In this document: positions 45,188 to 54,729 of the stretch, in pieces | How positions within the stretch are numbered: the stretch's first letter is position 1 | Layout: each line of letters starts with the position of its first letter | Source: OLB9 sp041392785 | GTDB lineage: Bacteria; Bacteroidota; Bacteroidia; Chitinophagales; Saprospiraceae | Direction: 5' to 3' | Length of the DNA: 64,000 nt | NCBI GenBank assembly: GCA_041392785.1 | Contig: JAWKLK010000009.1 | Span: 197,560-261,559 of the forward strand | The notes under the pieces: generated by a model | Databases searched by the model: none | What the model was told of the DNA's origin: nothing | The model's input: only the letters and a program-made list of their open reading frames with translations | Made by a program: the position numbers and the translations under genes

Positions 45188-46022
45188 TCCCATTAGCTGC
45201 TCCATTATGATATTTATTTATTGACTCCATGATTTTTTCCCTTCTATTTTCCGGACTTGGGTGTGTGCTTTGAAATTCAGGAACACTTTGACCACCAGAC
45301 GCTTGCTCAAGAATGTCCATGACCCCGACCAAAGCTTTCGGGTCATATCCTGCTTCAATCATAAGACGAACACCAAAATCATCTGATTCCAATTCTTGGT
45401 CTCTCCCGTACTTCATGTTAACTAAATTTCCAACCATTTGAGCAAATTGTGCGCTTTGATAATCACCCGCTGCTATTACCGCAGCTCCTGTGAGGCCTTC
45501 TGTCAGCTCCATCTTGGCTATCCTTTCTGCACCATGTCTATGGATAACATGTCCTATTTCGTGACCAATGACACCAGCCAATTGATCCTCATTCTGCAAG
45601 CGGCCTAATAACGCTTCGGTAATAAAAACTTGACCACCTGGAAGTGCAAACGCATTCACTACATTGGGGTCAGCCAATAAATGGAATTCATAAGGATACT
45701 GTGATTTTGCCGCTATAGTGGAAGCCACCAATTTGTTGCCAACTTCTTTGACAAGTGCTTGCCCCCTTTGATCAGGATGTAAACCTCCATGCTGTTGAAT
45801 CATTGCAGGAGCACTCTGTAATCCAAGTGCTACTTCTTGCTCTGCACTTATCGAGATGTGTTGTTTTTCACCTGTTATAGGATTGATTTGTTCGGTACTA
45901 TAATATTTTAAAAGTGCAAAACCTGCCATAACAAGCCCAATAATAAGCGTAATCTTCAGATTACTCCTTCTTCCTTGTTGGGGATATTGCTCATATTCTT
46001 GATTTGTTCTTCTTCCAAACAT
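45177..46022 (-). CDS. M48-family metalloprotease, membrane-anchored
   Basis: 281 residues. One transmembrane helix near the N-terminus (about 22-39, LKITLIIGLVMAGFALLKYY) anchors a periplasmic-facing protease domain. Zinc motif HEIGH at 154-158 and third ligand region ESDDFG with Glu212. It resembles the M48 peptidases (Oma1/BepA-like) that act on damaged membrane or outer-membrane proteins; LPGGQVFITEALL and YGRDQELESD are typical. It is followed by the sialidase-like gene with an 11-base overlap. Confidence 0.9.
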   Translation of the reverse strand: MFGRRTNQEYEQYPQQGRRSNLKITLIIGLVMAGFALLKYYSTEQINPITGEKQHISISAEQEVALGLQSAPAMIQQHGGLHPDQRGQALVKEVGNKLVASTIAAKSQYPYEFHLLADPNVVNAFALPGGQVFITEALLGRLQNEDQLAGVIGHEIGHVIHRHGAERIAKMELTEGLTGAAVIAAGDYQSAQFAQMVGNLVNMKYGRDQELESDDFGVRLMIEAGYDPKALVGVMDILEQASGGQSVPEFQSTHPSPENRREKIMESINKYHNGAANGNAQ

Positions 46023-46107
46023 TTGATAAAAATTTTAATTCTAGGAAACAAAGTTAGATAAAACTGTGATTAATTTTTAATAATATTTTGGTGATAATTT
46101 CTTCCAA

Positions 46108-46494
46108 CTATTTTCTTGTTTTGAATGAAACGTCTAGATCGACAGCTTTTTGTAATAAGTCAGCGAGAATGTCAGGATTAACTTCATATGGATTCTTGAA
46201 TATTTTATAGAAAATCTTAGTATTTGTGCCTCGAGTCAGATAATGCCCATCATCCAATAAATAACCTTGCCAAAATCCGAAAAGGACACCTTGAGAAAAA
46301 CCACCTCTTGGAATGGAAGCCGGCCAGATGATGCAAATGCCTTTATTGCCATAAAAGTAGGGAACGTTATAGGATATTTTTTCTTTGCAATATTCTGGCA
46401 GATTCTCCAAAACTATTTGACGCAATAGATCAGTTAAAATCCATTCTTCTTCCGGAAGAACTTGTGCTAACTCAGAAATATTTCTGATTTTCAA
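46108..46494 (-). CDS. DUF1801-domain protein
   Basis: 128 residues. Motifs YCKEKISYNVPYFYGNKGICIIWPASIPRGGF and VLFGFWQGYLLDD match the DUF1801 (YdhG-like) fold, a small alpha/beta domain related to SRPBCC-neighbour proteins. Function unknown. It stands alone on the minus strand, 39 bases downstream of the acetyltransferase stop region. Confidence 0.75.
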   Translation of the reverse strand: MKIRNISELAQVLPEEEWILTDLLRQIVLENLPEYCKEKISYNVPYFYGNKGICIIWPASIPRGGFSQGVLFGFWQGYLLDDGHYLTRGTNTKIFYKIFKNPYEVNPDILADLLQKAVDLDVSFKTRK

Positions 46495-46533
46495 AGTATA
46501 ATAGTGGACATTTTGTTGGAATGAGGTTGGTTT

Positions 46534-47157
46534 TTAATCACTCAATTTGTCGATATCATTGTCCGTCAGATTTTGAATATTCCTTGTAATTCTTTCAATG
46601 TCCCAATTCCACCATTTGAGTTCTAATAACTTTGATATTGTCGCTTCAGAAAATCGCTTCTTAATTTCCTTTGCAGGATTACCTCCTACAACTGAATAAG
46701 GTTCAACGTTTTTTATCACTGTTGAATTTGTTGCAATTATTGCTCCATCTCCGATTGTTACTCCTGCCATGATGGTCGCATTATAGCCAATCCAAACGTC
46801 ATTTCCAATAAAAATATCCCCTTTGTTTGGGTAAGATTTATTGTCCATTGCTGCTTCCCAACCATTTCCAAATATTGCAAAAGGGTAAGAAGTCAAAGCA
46901 TCTGTCAAATGATTTGCTCCATTCATTATGAATTTTACATCAGAAGCAATCATACAAAACTTCCCAATTACTAATTTATCTCCTATGAAATCAAAGTGAT
47001 ATTTTACATTTTTTTCAAAATTTTCAATATTTTCAAAATCGTCATAATAGGTATAATCACCTACAATGATATTTGGATTTTTTACAGCATTCTTTAAAAA
47101 ACACAATCTGTTATAATTTTCGAGTGGAAATTTAATATCTTTATTTGGTCCTGTCAT
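46534..47157 (-). CDS. Vat/CatB-like xenobiotic O-acetyltransferase
   Basis: 207 residues from ATG 47155-47157 (MTGPNKDIKFPLENYNRL); a frame upstream adds 14 residues. It is a left-handed beta-helix hexapeptide protein: IIVGDYTYYDD, FIGDKLVIGKFCMIASDVKFIMNGANH with the catalytic His of the Vat/XAT family, GDIFIGNDVWIGYNATIMAGVTIGDGAII, and SVVGGNPAKEIKKRF. The order and words closely follow streptogramin A acetyltransferases (Vat). Such genes are common in environmental Bacteroidota, so a resistance role is only possible, not shown. Confidence 0.85.
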   Translation of the reverse strand: MTGPNKDIKFPLENYNRLCFLKNAVKNPNIIVGDYTYYDDFENIENFEKNVKYHFDFIGDKLVIGKFCMIASDVKFIMNGANHLTDALTSYPFAIFGNGWEAAMDNKSYPNKGDIFIGNDVWIGYNATIMAGVTIGDGAIIATNSTVIKNVEPYSVVGGNPAKEIKKRFSEATISKLLELKWWNWDIERITRNIQNLTDNDIDKLSD

Positions 47158-47369
47158 AATAATTTTGGTGTTAGAATTGTTTGGTTTGAAATGAGCCACA
47201 AATTTACTTGATTACAACATGCATCTTGAACAAAGTTAAGGAAATGAATCTCAATACTACAGTTTATAGATAGTTAAGTTGTATGTAACAGAAATTAAGG
47301 TTTCCATCTGTTGTGTTTATTCATACTCTGATGATATTCAGATCTTTATTCAAATATCAATATAAATTT

Positions 47370-49529
47370 TTAATCCACCAACTCCATATCCGTCCGCTTG
47401 GTATCAGGGTCTGCAGAAATAATTTTGACTTTGATCATTTGCCCTATGGTGATGACATCACCGGAATATCGATTTACCGCTTTTAATCTAGATGTTACCA
47501 CGTCATAACCACCACCCATAGCATCAAAATGGATCAATCCTTCAACTTTATTTTCTATAATCTCAACAAAAAATCCCTTTTCAATAATTCCTGAGATGAT
47601 ACCATCAAATGTCTTTCCGATGAATTGTGCTATGTAGATGGTTTGCATATACTTAATGGATTCTCTTTCGGCATCATTGGCACGCCTTTCCATTTCAGAA
47701 ATATGTTTGCACTGCGCTTCGAGCAATCCTGCATCCCTTTTTGTTAGACTCTTAAGATTTTCAAACAAAATTCTATGAACTAAAACATCTGCATACCTTC
47801 GTATTGGAGATGTAAAATGACAATAAAAATCAAATCCCAATCCATAATGCCCTATATTTTCAGTGGTATATTCAGCCTTAGCCATTGTACGAATGGCAAG
47901 TGGTTCAAGCAACTTCAATTGAGGATTTTCAGTAACAGCATGGCCCAATCGATTAAAAGAATCTGCGATATGATCTGGTGTATCAGTTTTAAAACTATAA
48001 CCCAATTCGCTTGCAAAGCGAGCAAAATCTTCTAGTTTCTCAGGATTAGGCAAATCGTGTACTCTATAAACAAACGGTATTTTTGGCTTTGCCTTTTTTG
48101 CTATAAATGTCGCCACATACTTATTCGCCAATAACATAAACTCTTCTATCAATTTATGGGCATCTTTACGTTCTTTGACATACATACCCACAGGCATCAG
48201 ATTATCATCTAATATAAATTGTACTTCTTCGGATTCAAAACTAATGGCACCATCATCAAACCTTGCATCCCTCAAATGATACGCTATCTTATTGAGTTGG
48301 CTTAATTCATTGGAGAAAACTCCTTCTGCACCATCCAGAATTTCTTGCGCCTCTTCGTATGTAAAACGCTTGTCTGAATGAATAATAGTTTTGCCATACC
48401 ATTCACCAATGATGTCCATTTCTTGATCAAAAGTAAAGACAGCCGAAAAAGTAAACTTGTCTTCATTTGGATTTAATGAACAAAGATCATTACTCAGTTT
48501 TTCGGGAAGCATTGGGCAAACTCTATCCACTAAATAGACGGAAGTAGTTCGTGAAGCTGCCTCTTTATCCAATTTGGAATTTTCAGAAAGAAAATGGGTA
48601 ACATCAGCTATATGAACTCCAACTTCTATGCCACCATTTGGTAAATATTTAATTGAAATGGCATCATCAAAATCTTTGGCTGTAGCAGGATCTATAGTAA
48701 ATGTAGTCACGTCTCTGAAGTCTCTCCTCCGTGCCACCTCATCATGGGACATATCACCATTATAATTAGCTACGTCGGATAAAATTTCATCCGAAAATGT
48801 AGGGTCGAATCCATTTGAAAAAAGGATGCTTTGCATCGTCATCTCATGGTGTGTAAGATTTTCTAATATCTTTAAAACAGTACCCCAAACACGGCGAGAA
48901 TTTGGTTTGCCATAATCTGTTATTTCTACAATAACCCGATCGCTGTGTTTTGCATCAAGAGCGTGTTCAAACCGCACATATACATCAGGAAAAATTTTGT
49001 CATTATCAGGCCGAACTATGGCATAATTGTCATAAAACTGAATCACACCGATGATTCTTTTCAAATCTCTCTTGTCAATACTGACAATGACTCCTTCAGG
49101 CCTTCGACTTCTTTTGCTCAAGGGCACAGCTACCGTTACTGTATCTTTGTGCAAGGCGCCTTTTAGATTTTTCGCATGAACATAGATGTCTACCACGCTC
49201 TCTGTATTGATGATGTATGCGGCCCCTGATCGAGTCATATCTACTACTCCAGAATATAAAATATTTTCTTCTTTCCGTGATTTCTTGATTTTTTCTGCCA
49301 GTTCACCAGCCTTAGTCTCCCATTTATATCTATCTCCTTGAAATTTTACAATCTTGCCCTTAGTCTGTAGAAAATCCAATAATTTTACAACCTGCTCAGA
49401 AGGATTACTGATATTGAGTTTTCTATAAATTTGGTGAAGGTTAAACCTAGAATTAGGATTTTTACTGAGTAGTTTTACAATTTGCTGCTCTAAATATTCA
49501 GGTTTCAAGTTGCGTGGGCGCCTTTGCAT
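47370..49529 (-). CDS. rnr: Ribonuclease R
   Basis: 719 residues from ATG 49527-49529 (MQRRPRNLKPEYLEQQIVKLL); an upstream frame adds a hydrophobic, non-conserved extension. It degrades structured RNA 3' to 5'. The order is an N-terminal winged-helix (about 15-65), cold-shock domains (70-210), the RNB catalytic domain (TIDPATAKDFDDAI with the metal-binding Asp cluster, then VGVHIADVTHFL, YTTENIGHYGLG and FTSPIRRYADVLVHR), and a C-terminal S1 domain (about 635-719). A TATCTTTC -7-like box abuts the start on the minus strand. Confidence 0.95.
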   Translation of the reverse strand: MQRRPRNLKPEYLEQQIVKLLSKNPNSRFNLHQIYRKLNISNPSEQVVKLLDFLQTKGKIVKFQGDRYKWETKAGELAEKIKKSRKEENILYSGVVDMTRSGAAYIINTESVVDIYVHAKNLKGALHKDTVTVAVPLSKRSRRPEGVIVSIDKRDLKRIIGVIQFYDNYAIVRPDNDKIFPDVYVRFEHALDAKHSDRVIVEITDYGKPNSRRVWGTVLKILENLTHHEMTMQSILFSNGFDPTFSDEILSDVANYNGDMSHDEVARRRDFRDVTTFTIDPATAKDFDDAISIKYLPNGGIEVGVHIADVTHFLSENSKLDKEAASRTTSVYLVDRVCPMLPEKLSNDLCSLNPNEDKFTFSAVFTFDQEMDIIGEWYGKTIIHSDKRFTYEEAQEILDGAEGVFSNELSQLNKIAYHLRDARFDDGAISFESEEVQFILDDNLMPVGMYVKERKDAHKLIEEFMLLANKYVATFIAKKAKPKIPFVYRVHDLPNPEKLEDFARFASELGYSFKTDTPDHIADSFNRLGHAVTENPQLKLLEPLAIRTMAKAEYTTENIGHYGLGFDFYCHFTSPIRRYADVLVHRILFENLKSLTKRDAGLLEAQCKHISEMERRANDAERESIKYMQTIYIAQFIGKTFDGIISGIIEKGFFVEIIENKVEGLIHFDAMGGGYDVVTSRLKAVNRYSGDVITIGQMIKVKIISADPDTKRTDMELVD

Positions 49530-49689
49530 GAAAGATACTTTTGTTTCAGAAATTACAAAAATAACTCTTAACAAACAATAAGTAGCACACATAAGATAAA
49601 ATAATTGACAATTCACATGAAATTAATACCATGTATACATTTCGAATTTGTGATAAATACCTACATTTGCTTTAATATTGGGATGTATT

Positions 49690-50217
49690 ATGCAATCATT
49701 ACATGAGACCTTAGGATTAGTAATAAAGGATTATTCAGGCAAACCAGCTGATTACCCTATTCCTGCATCAAGTGAATTAATGCTTTTTTACATTCAAAGA
49801 AATAACACTTTCAATTCCGTTATTTTTGAAATAAATCTGGATCAAGGAGGCATCATAAATCTGCATGATCCAATGGATATTTTTTGGTTATATTACCATG
49901 AAAATGGAGTAATAGAAACCTTACCTATCAATGCAATACAGCGCAATCTTGCTTATGGCTATGTGTTCGAAGTGATACAAAATGACTTAATCCGTTTTCA
50001 TTTTAAAGTGTATCCTGACATTTCATTCTTTATCTCGAAAATTGATGGTCAATTTAAGGTAACAACCAAACTCAAAAACGATAGAATGATAGTCACAAAC
50101 CTGTATGTTCATACTGAAGATTTAGGTATTTTCCCCCAAGTCATTTTTGTTGAATTTTTTGGTAAAAATCTAGAAAACAACTCGGATCAGTATTTTAAAC
50201 TTACAATTCAAAAGTAA
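49690..50217 (+). CDS. DUF4833-domain protein
   Basis: 175 residues from ATG 49690 (MQSLHETLGLVIKDY). FYIQRNNTFNSVIFEINLDQGG, PMDIFWLYYHENGVIETL and QRNLAYGY match the DUF4833 pattern of Bacteroidota, a beta-rich domain of unknown role. No signal peptide is seen with this start. It overlaps the next gene by one base (TAATG). Confidence 0.75.
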   Translation: MQSLHETLGLVIKDYSGKPADYPIPASSELMLFYIQRNNTFNSVIFEINLDQGGIINLHDPMDIFWLYYHENGVIETLPINAIQRNLAYGYVFEVIQNDLIRFHFKVYPDISFFISKIDGQFKVTTKLKNDRMIVTNLYVHTEDLGIFPQVIFVEFFGKNLENNSDQYFKLTIQK

Positions 50218-50972
50218 TGCATTTTTTAAAATTTTGGAATGTTGCCCTAATTCTTTTTATGGCAAACATCATCATTAGTCAAGACAGTCTCCGAGTATTT
50301 ACAAAGGATAATGTCTATGGATTCAGCGTAGGTTTCGGTACTCAGATCCCAGGAGGAGATATGGCAGACAGATATGGTTCTACATTGGGATTTTCTTGGT
50401 CATTAGATTATATGTCATCATCAAACTGGTGCTTTAGTCCTGAATTTTTATATTTTTTTGGCGAAAACATCAAGGAAGATGTATTAGCGCCTTACAGAAG
50501 TAGCAATGGCACTATACCAGGTGATGATGCGCAGATTGCGGATATATTTTCTAGAGAAAGAGGACTTTGGCTGGGTTTAATGGCGGGAAAACATTTTCCT
50601 TTTACGCATAAGTCTCGATCTGGTCTAAAATGCATGATAGGTGGTGGAATTTTTCAACACAAAATAGATTTTAATGATCTGCGAAATTCTGTTGGTCAAG
50701 TGAGAGCTGGAAGATACGTTGGTTATGATAGACTTACTAGAGGTTTTTCACTCAAAGAAACAGTATCATTCAAGTATATGTCTGGAAGTAAAAAACTGAA
50801 TCTGGAGTTTGCATTAGACGCTGTACAAGGTTTTACATCAGAAGTGAGAGCCATAAATTTTGATACTGGGTTACCTACCAACAAAGGAAGATTGGACTTA
50901 TTGGTTGGGGCACGTATCATTTGGAATATTTCCTTTTTTTATAGCAAGAATACACAGACAATCTACTATTGA
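50217..50972 (+). CDS. Predicted outer membrane protein of unknown function
   Basis: 251 residues. Signal peptide about 1-22 (VALILFMANIIISQ). The rest alternates aromatic beta strands: YGFSVGFGTQIPGG, LGFSWSLDYMSSSNW, FSPEFLYFFG, LGLMAGKHFPF, KCMIGGGIFQHKI, ending near GARIIWNISFFY. This fits an 8-stranded outer-membrane barrel of the Bacteroidota PorT-like type. Coupled by one-base overlaps on both sides to DUF4833 and the Kdo transferase, so it may act in envelope assembly (inference). Confidence 0.7.
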   Translation: MHFLKFWNVALILFMANIIISQDSLRVFTKDNVYGFSVGFGTQIPGGDMADRYGSTLGFSWSLDYMSSSNWCFSPEFLYFFGENIKEDVLAPYRSSNGTIPGDDAQIADIFSRERGLWLGLMAGKHFPFTHKSRSGLKCMIGGGIFQHKIDFNDLRNSVGQVRAGRYVGYDRLTRGFSLKETVSFKYMSGSKKLNLEFALDAVQGFTSEVRAINFDTGLPTNKGRLDLLVGARIIWNISFFYSKNTQTIYY

Positions 50973-52222
50973 TGAGTAAAAGATTGTGGTTTTTTATCTA
51001 CGACATCCTAATCAGATGCTCGCAATTATTTATTTTTATTGGTCAATTTTTCAACCCAAAACTTAAATTACTTTTTCAAGGTAGAAAAAACACCTTAACA
51101 GCCAAACAAACTCAATGCACCGAACCAATATGGTTACACTGTGCATCATTAGGTGAATTCGAACAAGGGAGACCATTGATAGAAGCCATTAAAAAACGGT
51201 ACCCGACTACAAAAATTCTATTAACTTTCTTTTCACCATCAGGATATGAAATACAAAAAAATTATACTCTTGCCGATGAAATTCAATATTTACCATCAGA
51301 TACAGTAAAAAATGCTCAATACTTAATAGAAAAATTCAGGCCCAAAACCATTATTTTAGTGAAATATGAATTCTGGTGGAGGCTTTTAGACACCTGTGCC
51401 AATAATCAAATCCCAATATATTCTATCGCTTCACTTTTCAGGAAAAACCAATATTTCTTCTCCCAAATCAATCGTCCGTGTGTAAACATCTTGTCAAAAT
51501 TTCATCTACATTTTGTGCAGGATGAAATGTCATCTAACATACTTTCAAAACACAATATTCAGAGATGTACCATAGTGGGTGATCCAAGAATAGATCGGGT
51601 AATACAACGTTCAAAAGAAATTCTATTGGATTTAAAGCTTACTAATTGGATAGATAATACTAAGAATGTTGTAGTGTATGGAAGTGTTTGGCTTGAGGAT
51701 TTGCCCATTGTCATCAAAATCATTGATTCCTTGCCAGAATTTAAGCACATTATTGCTCCGCATGACATACATCACGATAATATAGATAAAATATCCTCTT
51801 ATTTAAACCCCAGAAAAACATTTCTATACTCAGATGAACATTATGAAAATAGTATTTGCTTGGTGAACAATATTGGTAAGTTGAATAGTATCTATTCCGT
51901 AGCCAAATTCGCGTATATAGGTGGCGGCTTTGGAGGAGGGATTCATAATACTTTAGAAGCTGCTATATTTGAAATACCTATCATTTTTGGGCCAAAGTAT
52001 AAGAAATTCAATGAAGCAAATTATTTCATTTCTCACAACATTGCATTTGCAATCAATGATCCCCAACATCTTCCCGCTATCCTGAACACTATTATAAGTG
52101 ATACAAATTATTTAGAAAAGTGTAAGTGGGAAATACAAAATTTTTTCAATGAGAATGCAGGAGCGACACAAAAAATCATAAACTATTTTGAATCAATCTC
52201 ACTTTTATCTAAAGAATATTAG
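50972..52222 (+). CDS. waaA: 3-deoxy-D-manno-octulosonic acid transferase (Kdo transferase)
   Basis: 416 residues from ATG 50972, overlapping the previous stop (TGATG). It adds Kdo to lipid A precursor at the inner membrane. Seen: N-terminal membrane segment (about 5-25), the WLHCASLGEFEQGRPLIEAIKKRYP motif with the conserved Glu of WaaA, KPKTIILVKYEFWW-like (RPKTIILVKYEFWW), IPIYSIASLFRKNQYFF, and the C-terminal GGGFGGGIHNTLEAAIF-P-IFGP nucleotide-sugar-binding motif. With kdsA at 59 kb it belongs to the Kdo-lipid A pathway. Confidence 0.93.
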   Translation: MSKRLWFFIYDILIRCSQLFIFIGQFFNPKLKLLFQGRKNTLTAKQTQCTEPIWLHCASLGEFEQGRPLIEAIKKRYPTTKILLTFFSPSGYEIQKNYTLADEIQYLPSDTVKNAQYLIEKFRPKTIILVKYEFWWRLLDTCANNQIPIYSIASLFRKNQYFFSQINRPCVNILSKFHLHFVQDEMSSNILSKHNIQRCTIVGDPRIDRVIQRSKEILLDLKLTNWIDNTKNVVVYGSVWLEDLPIVIKIIDSLPEFKHIIAPHDIHHDNIDKISSYLNPRKTFLYSDEHYENSICLVNNIGKLNSIYSVAKFAYIGGGFGGGIHNTLEAAIFEIPIIFGPKYKKFNEANYFISHNIAFAINDPQHLPAILNTIISDTNYLEKCKWEIQNFFNENAGATQKIINYFESISLLSKEY

Positions 52223-52296
52223 GATATATCTAAAATTCAGGTCAAGACAGAACTAATCAAAGCCATCATTCCGTTACAGTCATAAAAATATAATTC

Positions 52297-52887
52297 ATGT
52301 CCAATAATACATCAAACAGAGGCGATCATGCTGATACCATTATAAAAAATCATATGATATGGTCTATGGGAGCTGGATTTATTCCTGTACCTATAGCAGA
52401 TTTATTTGCTGTCAGTGCCATTCAGCTTGATATGATACGCCAAATGTGTAAGGTCTATGATATAGATTTTAAACAGACAGAAGGTAAGGCGATCATTTCT
52501 GCGCTGACTGGATCAGGTTTAGCCAGATTAGGTGCTAGAGCGATAAAATTCATACCAGGTGTAGGCTCCATCATGGGAGGCATAACCCTTGCGATATTAT
52601 CAGGAGCTTCTACTTTTGCATTGGGAGAAGTCTTTAAAAAACATTTTGAAACAGGTGGTACTTTTTTAGAATTTGATCCTGAAAGACTTAAAAAGTTCTA
52701 TAATGAAAAATTTGAAAAAGGAAAACAAGTAGCCGAAGAGTTGCAAAAGAAACAGACCCAACACAGTGAAACAACGCACAACAATGATGTATTAGACCAA
52801 CTAAAAAAATTGGCTGACTTAAAAGATAGTGGCGCTATTAGTGAGGATGAATTTGCAGTGCTTAAAAAGAAAATCATAGAGAATTGA
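52297..52887 (+). CDS. DUF697-type membrane protein with C-terminal SHOCT domain
   Basis: 196 residues. Two hydrophobic segments (about 22-42, MGAGFIPVPIADLFAVSAIQLDM; 82-112, FIPGVGSIMGGITLAILSGASTFALGEVF) fit the DUF697/YcjF-like membrane fold. A coiled linker follows, then a SHOCT domain at 163-196 (LDQLKKLADLKDSGAISEDEFAVLKKKII), a short helical oligomerisation motif. Function unknown. Single gene. Confidence 0.8.
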   Translation: MSNNTSNRGDHADTIIKNHMIWSMGAGFIPVPIADLFAVSAIQLDMIRQMCKVYDIDFKQTEGKAIISALTGSGLARLGARAIKFIPGVGSIMGGITLAILSGASTFALGEVFKKHFETGGTFLEFDPERLKKFYNEKFEKGKQVAEELQKKQTQHSETTHNNDVLDQLKKLADLKDSGAISEDEFAVLKKKIIEN

Positions 52888-53023
52888 AGTAATAGAAGTG
52901 GGTTTAATAGACTTTTTTTGATCGATTTTTAGGAAAAAATGATATGTCAAACTTATGTTAAAACACCTATCTCATAATTCCATCGTCAAAAAGAAATTGT
53001 TGTAGCACCAAATACTATAACCC

Positions 53024-53944
53024 ATGTTTTATCCCATATTCCATTATTTCCTTTTGGTGGCTAATGTGTTTTTGTTTTCTACAAAACCAAAAATTGTTGA
53101 GCCAACCACATTTAAGCATTTCTTCGTCTACGACACTGAGTCCATACCGTCAAAAGATCATTATCAATATGGCGAATCTGTACTTACTTCCGACAACCTT
53201 GAAATAGGCAGAAATATGGATACGGAGTCACAATGGCTTGATTGCATCAAAGAAGCTTATGATGCATTGCCTGAAAATAAAAAAGGTATCATCTTTTATA
53301 TCCATGGCTATCAAGCAGACAAACAGTTTTTTGTGAGAAGTAGTGGTCAAATTATTCAAAAGGAAATTTTTGATGTCCCATCACATGAGTATGGAATGGC
53401 AGTTTCTTTAATTTGGAAATCGGTTCTTGGATATGATGACGCTGTGGCCAATGCCTATAAAAAAGGTCAGTATTTTGCAGAGATAGTTGAAAGAATCCAA
53501 AAAATCCAACAAAACAACTGCCCTCAAGCAAAAATTTCTGTTATGGCCCACTCTATGGGCAATAGAGTTTGGGAAGGATTATTTCAAAATTGGGTTACAG
53601 CACAACCCACATTAAAACTTTCAACAGTTATGCTTTTGGCTGCAGATCTTGAAGATACAGTATTTAATAACACCTTATCGACCCTACCGGACCATGCTGC
53701 CAGAATCATAGTATATCACAATCATGACGATGTGACTTTATCATTTGCCAATAAGTTTAGGGAACATAGAAGACTTGGCATCTACGGGCCTGAAAACCCA
53801 ATAAGTTTACCAAAAAATATTATTGTCAAAGATGTCACTGGAATTGCTGATGAAGATATAAAAAATGGGACTTTCACAAAACATAGATATTATTACACTA
53901 GTCCAAGCGTCAGGAAAGCTTTGGTTGGATTTTTAAGTATGTGA
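53024..53944 (+). CDS. Alpha/beta hydrolase, DUF900-type, with signal peptide
   Basis: 306 residues. N-terminal signal or anchor (about 4-18, FHYFLLVANVFLFST). The hydrolase core shows GIIFYIHGYQADKQFF (oxyanion region HGY), nucleophile Ser in SVMAHSMGNRVW (AHSMG) and a late His in RIIVYHNHDDVTLSFANKF. It resembles DUF900 esterases of unknown substrate. Located at the envelope if the N-terminus is a signal peptide. Single gene. Confidence 0.8.
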   Translation: MFYPIFHYFLLVANVFLFSTKPKIVEPTTFKHFFVYDTESIPSKDHYQYGESVLTSDNLEIGRNMDTESQWLDCIKEAYDALPENKKGIIFYIHGYQADKQFFVRSSGQIIQKEIFDVPSHEYGMAVSLIWKSVLGYDDAVANAYKKGQYFAEIVERIQKIQQNNCPQAKISVMAHSMGNRVWEGLFQNWVTAQPTLKLSTVMLLAADLEDTVFNNTLSTLPDHAARIIVYHNHDDVTLSFANKFREHRRLGIYGPENPISLPKNIIVKDVTGIADEDIKNGTFTKHRYYYTSPSVRKALVGFLSM

Positions 53945-54081
53945 CTCTTAAGTATCGTATTTGAAGTACTAGAACTTTTTTGTCCCATAGGTTGTTGAAT
54001 TCTTTTTGAATTGGCTATCTGATTCAATACAAATATTAAGGATCTCATGCCTACTTTTTTATCATTATTTATTGTTTCGAA

Positions 54082-54699
54082 ATGCCATCAAATCAAGATC
54101 ATTGGGATCATGTGTATGCCACCAAGCGCTTAGAAGATGTCAGTTGGTACCAGCCAATCCCACGCCAATCACTTGAATATATAGATGCATGTGGTCTGGA
54201 TCGACACGCCACTATTATCGATATAGGTGGCGGCGATAGTTTTTTGGTAGACCACCTTTTAATAAAATCATATGATAATATTACAGTCTTGGACATTTCT
54301 GAAAACGCCATCCAAAGAGCGAAAGACCGCTTGGCTGAAAAGCAAGATAAAGTCCAATGGCTCATCACAAATATTTTAGATTTTACATCGCCAACAAAGT
54401 ATCAAATCTGGCATGATAGAGCAGCATTTCACTTTTTGACAGATGAGGATGACATCTCGGCGTACGTCGATATCGCAACCAAAGCCATTGTTCCAAATGG
54501 TTACCTAATCATTGCAACGTTTTCTACAAACGGTCCAAAAAAATGTAGTGGTCTTGATATTTGTCAGTATGATAGTGCGAAGATGAAAACCTTATGGGCA
54601 AAAGATTTCCTTTTTGAAGGATGTTCAGAGAGTGAGCACCCTACTCCTTCAGGCGGACTCCAAAATTTCATTTTTTGTAAATTTAGAAAAAAATCCTGA
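54082..54699 (+). CDS. Class I SAM-dependent methyltransferase
   Basis: 205 residues. MPSNQDHWDHVYATKRLEDVSWYQ is the common N-terminus of the METTL12/TPMT-like group. Motif I TIIDIGGGDSFLVDHL, motif II ITVLDISENAIQRAKDRL, motif IV WHDRAAFHFLTDEDD and post-motif PNGYLIIATFSTNGPKKCSGL. The active substrate is unknown; GPxxCSGL is typical of this subgroup. Confidence 0.87.
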   Translation: MPSNQDHWDHVYATKRLEDVSWYQPIPRQSLEYIDACGLDRHATIIDIGGGDSFLVDHLLIKSYDNITVLDISENAIQRAKDRLAEKQDKVQWLITNILDFTSPTKYQIWHDRAAFHFLTDEDDISAYVDIATKAIVPNGYLIIATFSTNGPKKCSGLDICQYDSAKMKTLWAKDFLFEGCSESEHPTPSGGLQNFIFCKFRKKS

Positions 54700-54729
54700 T
54701 ATTTGATTCAGTTACTAAATATGAGTTAA

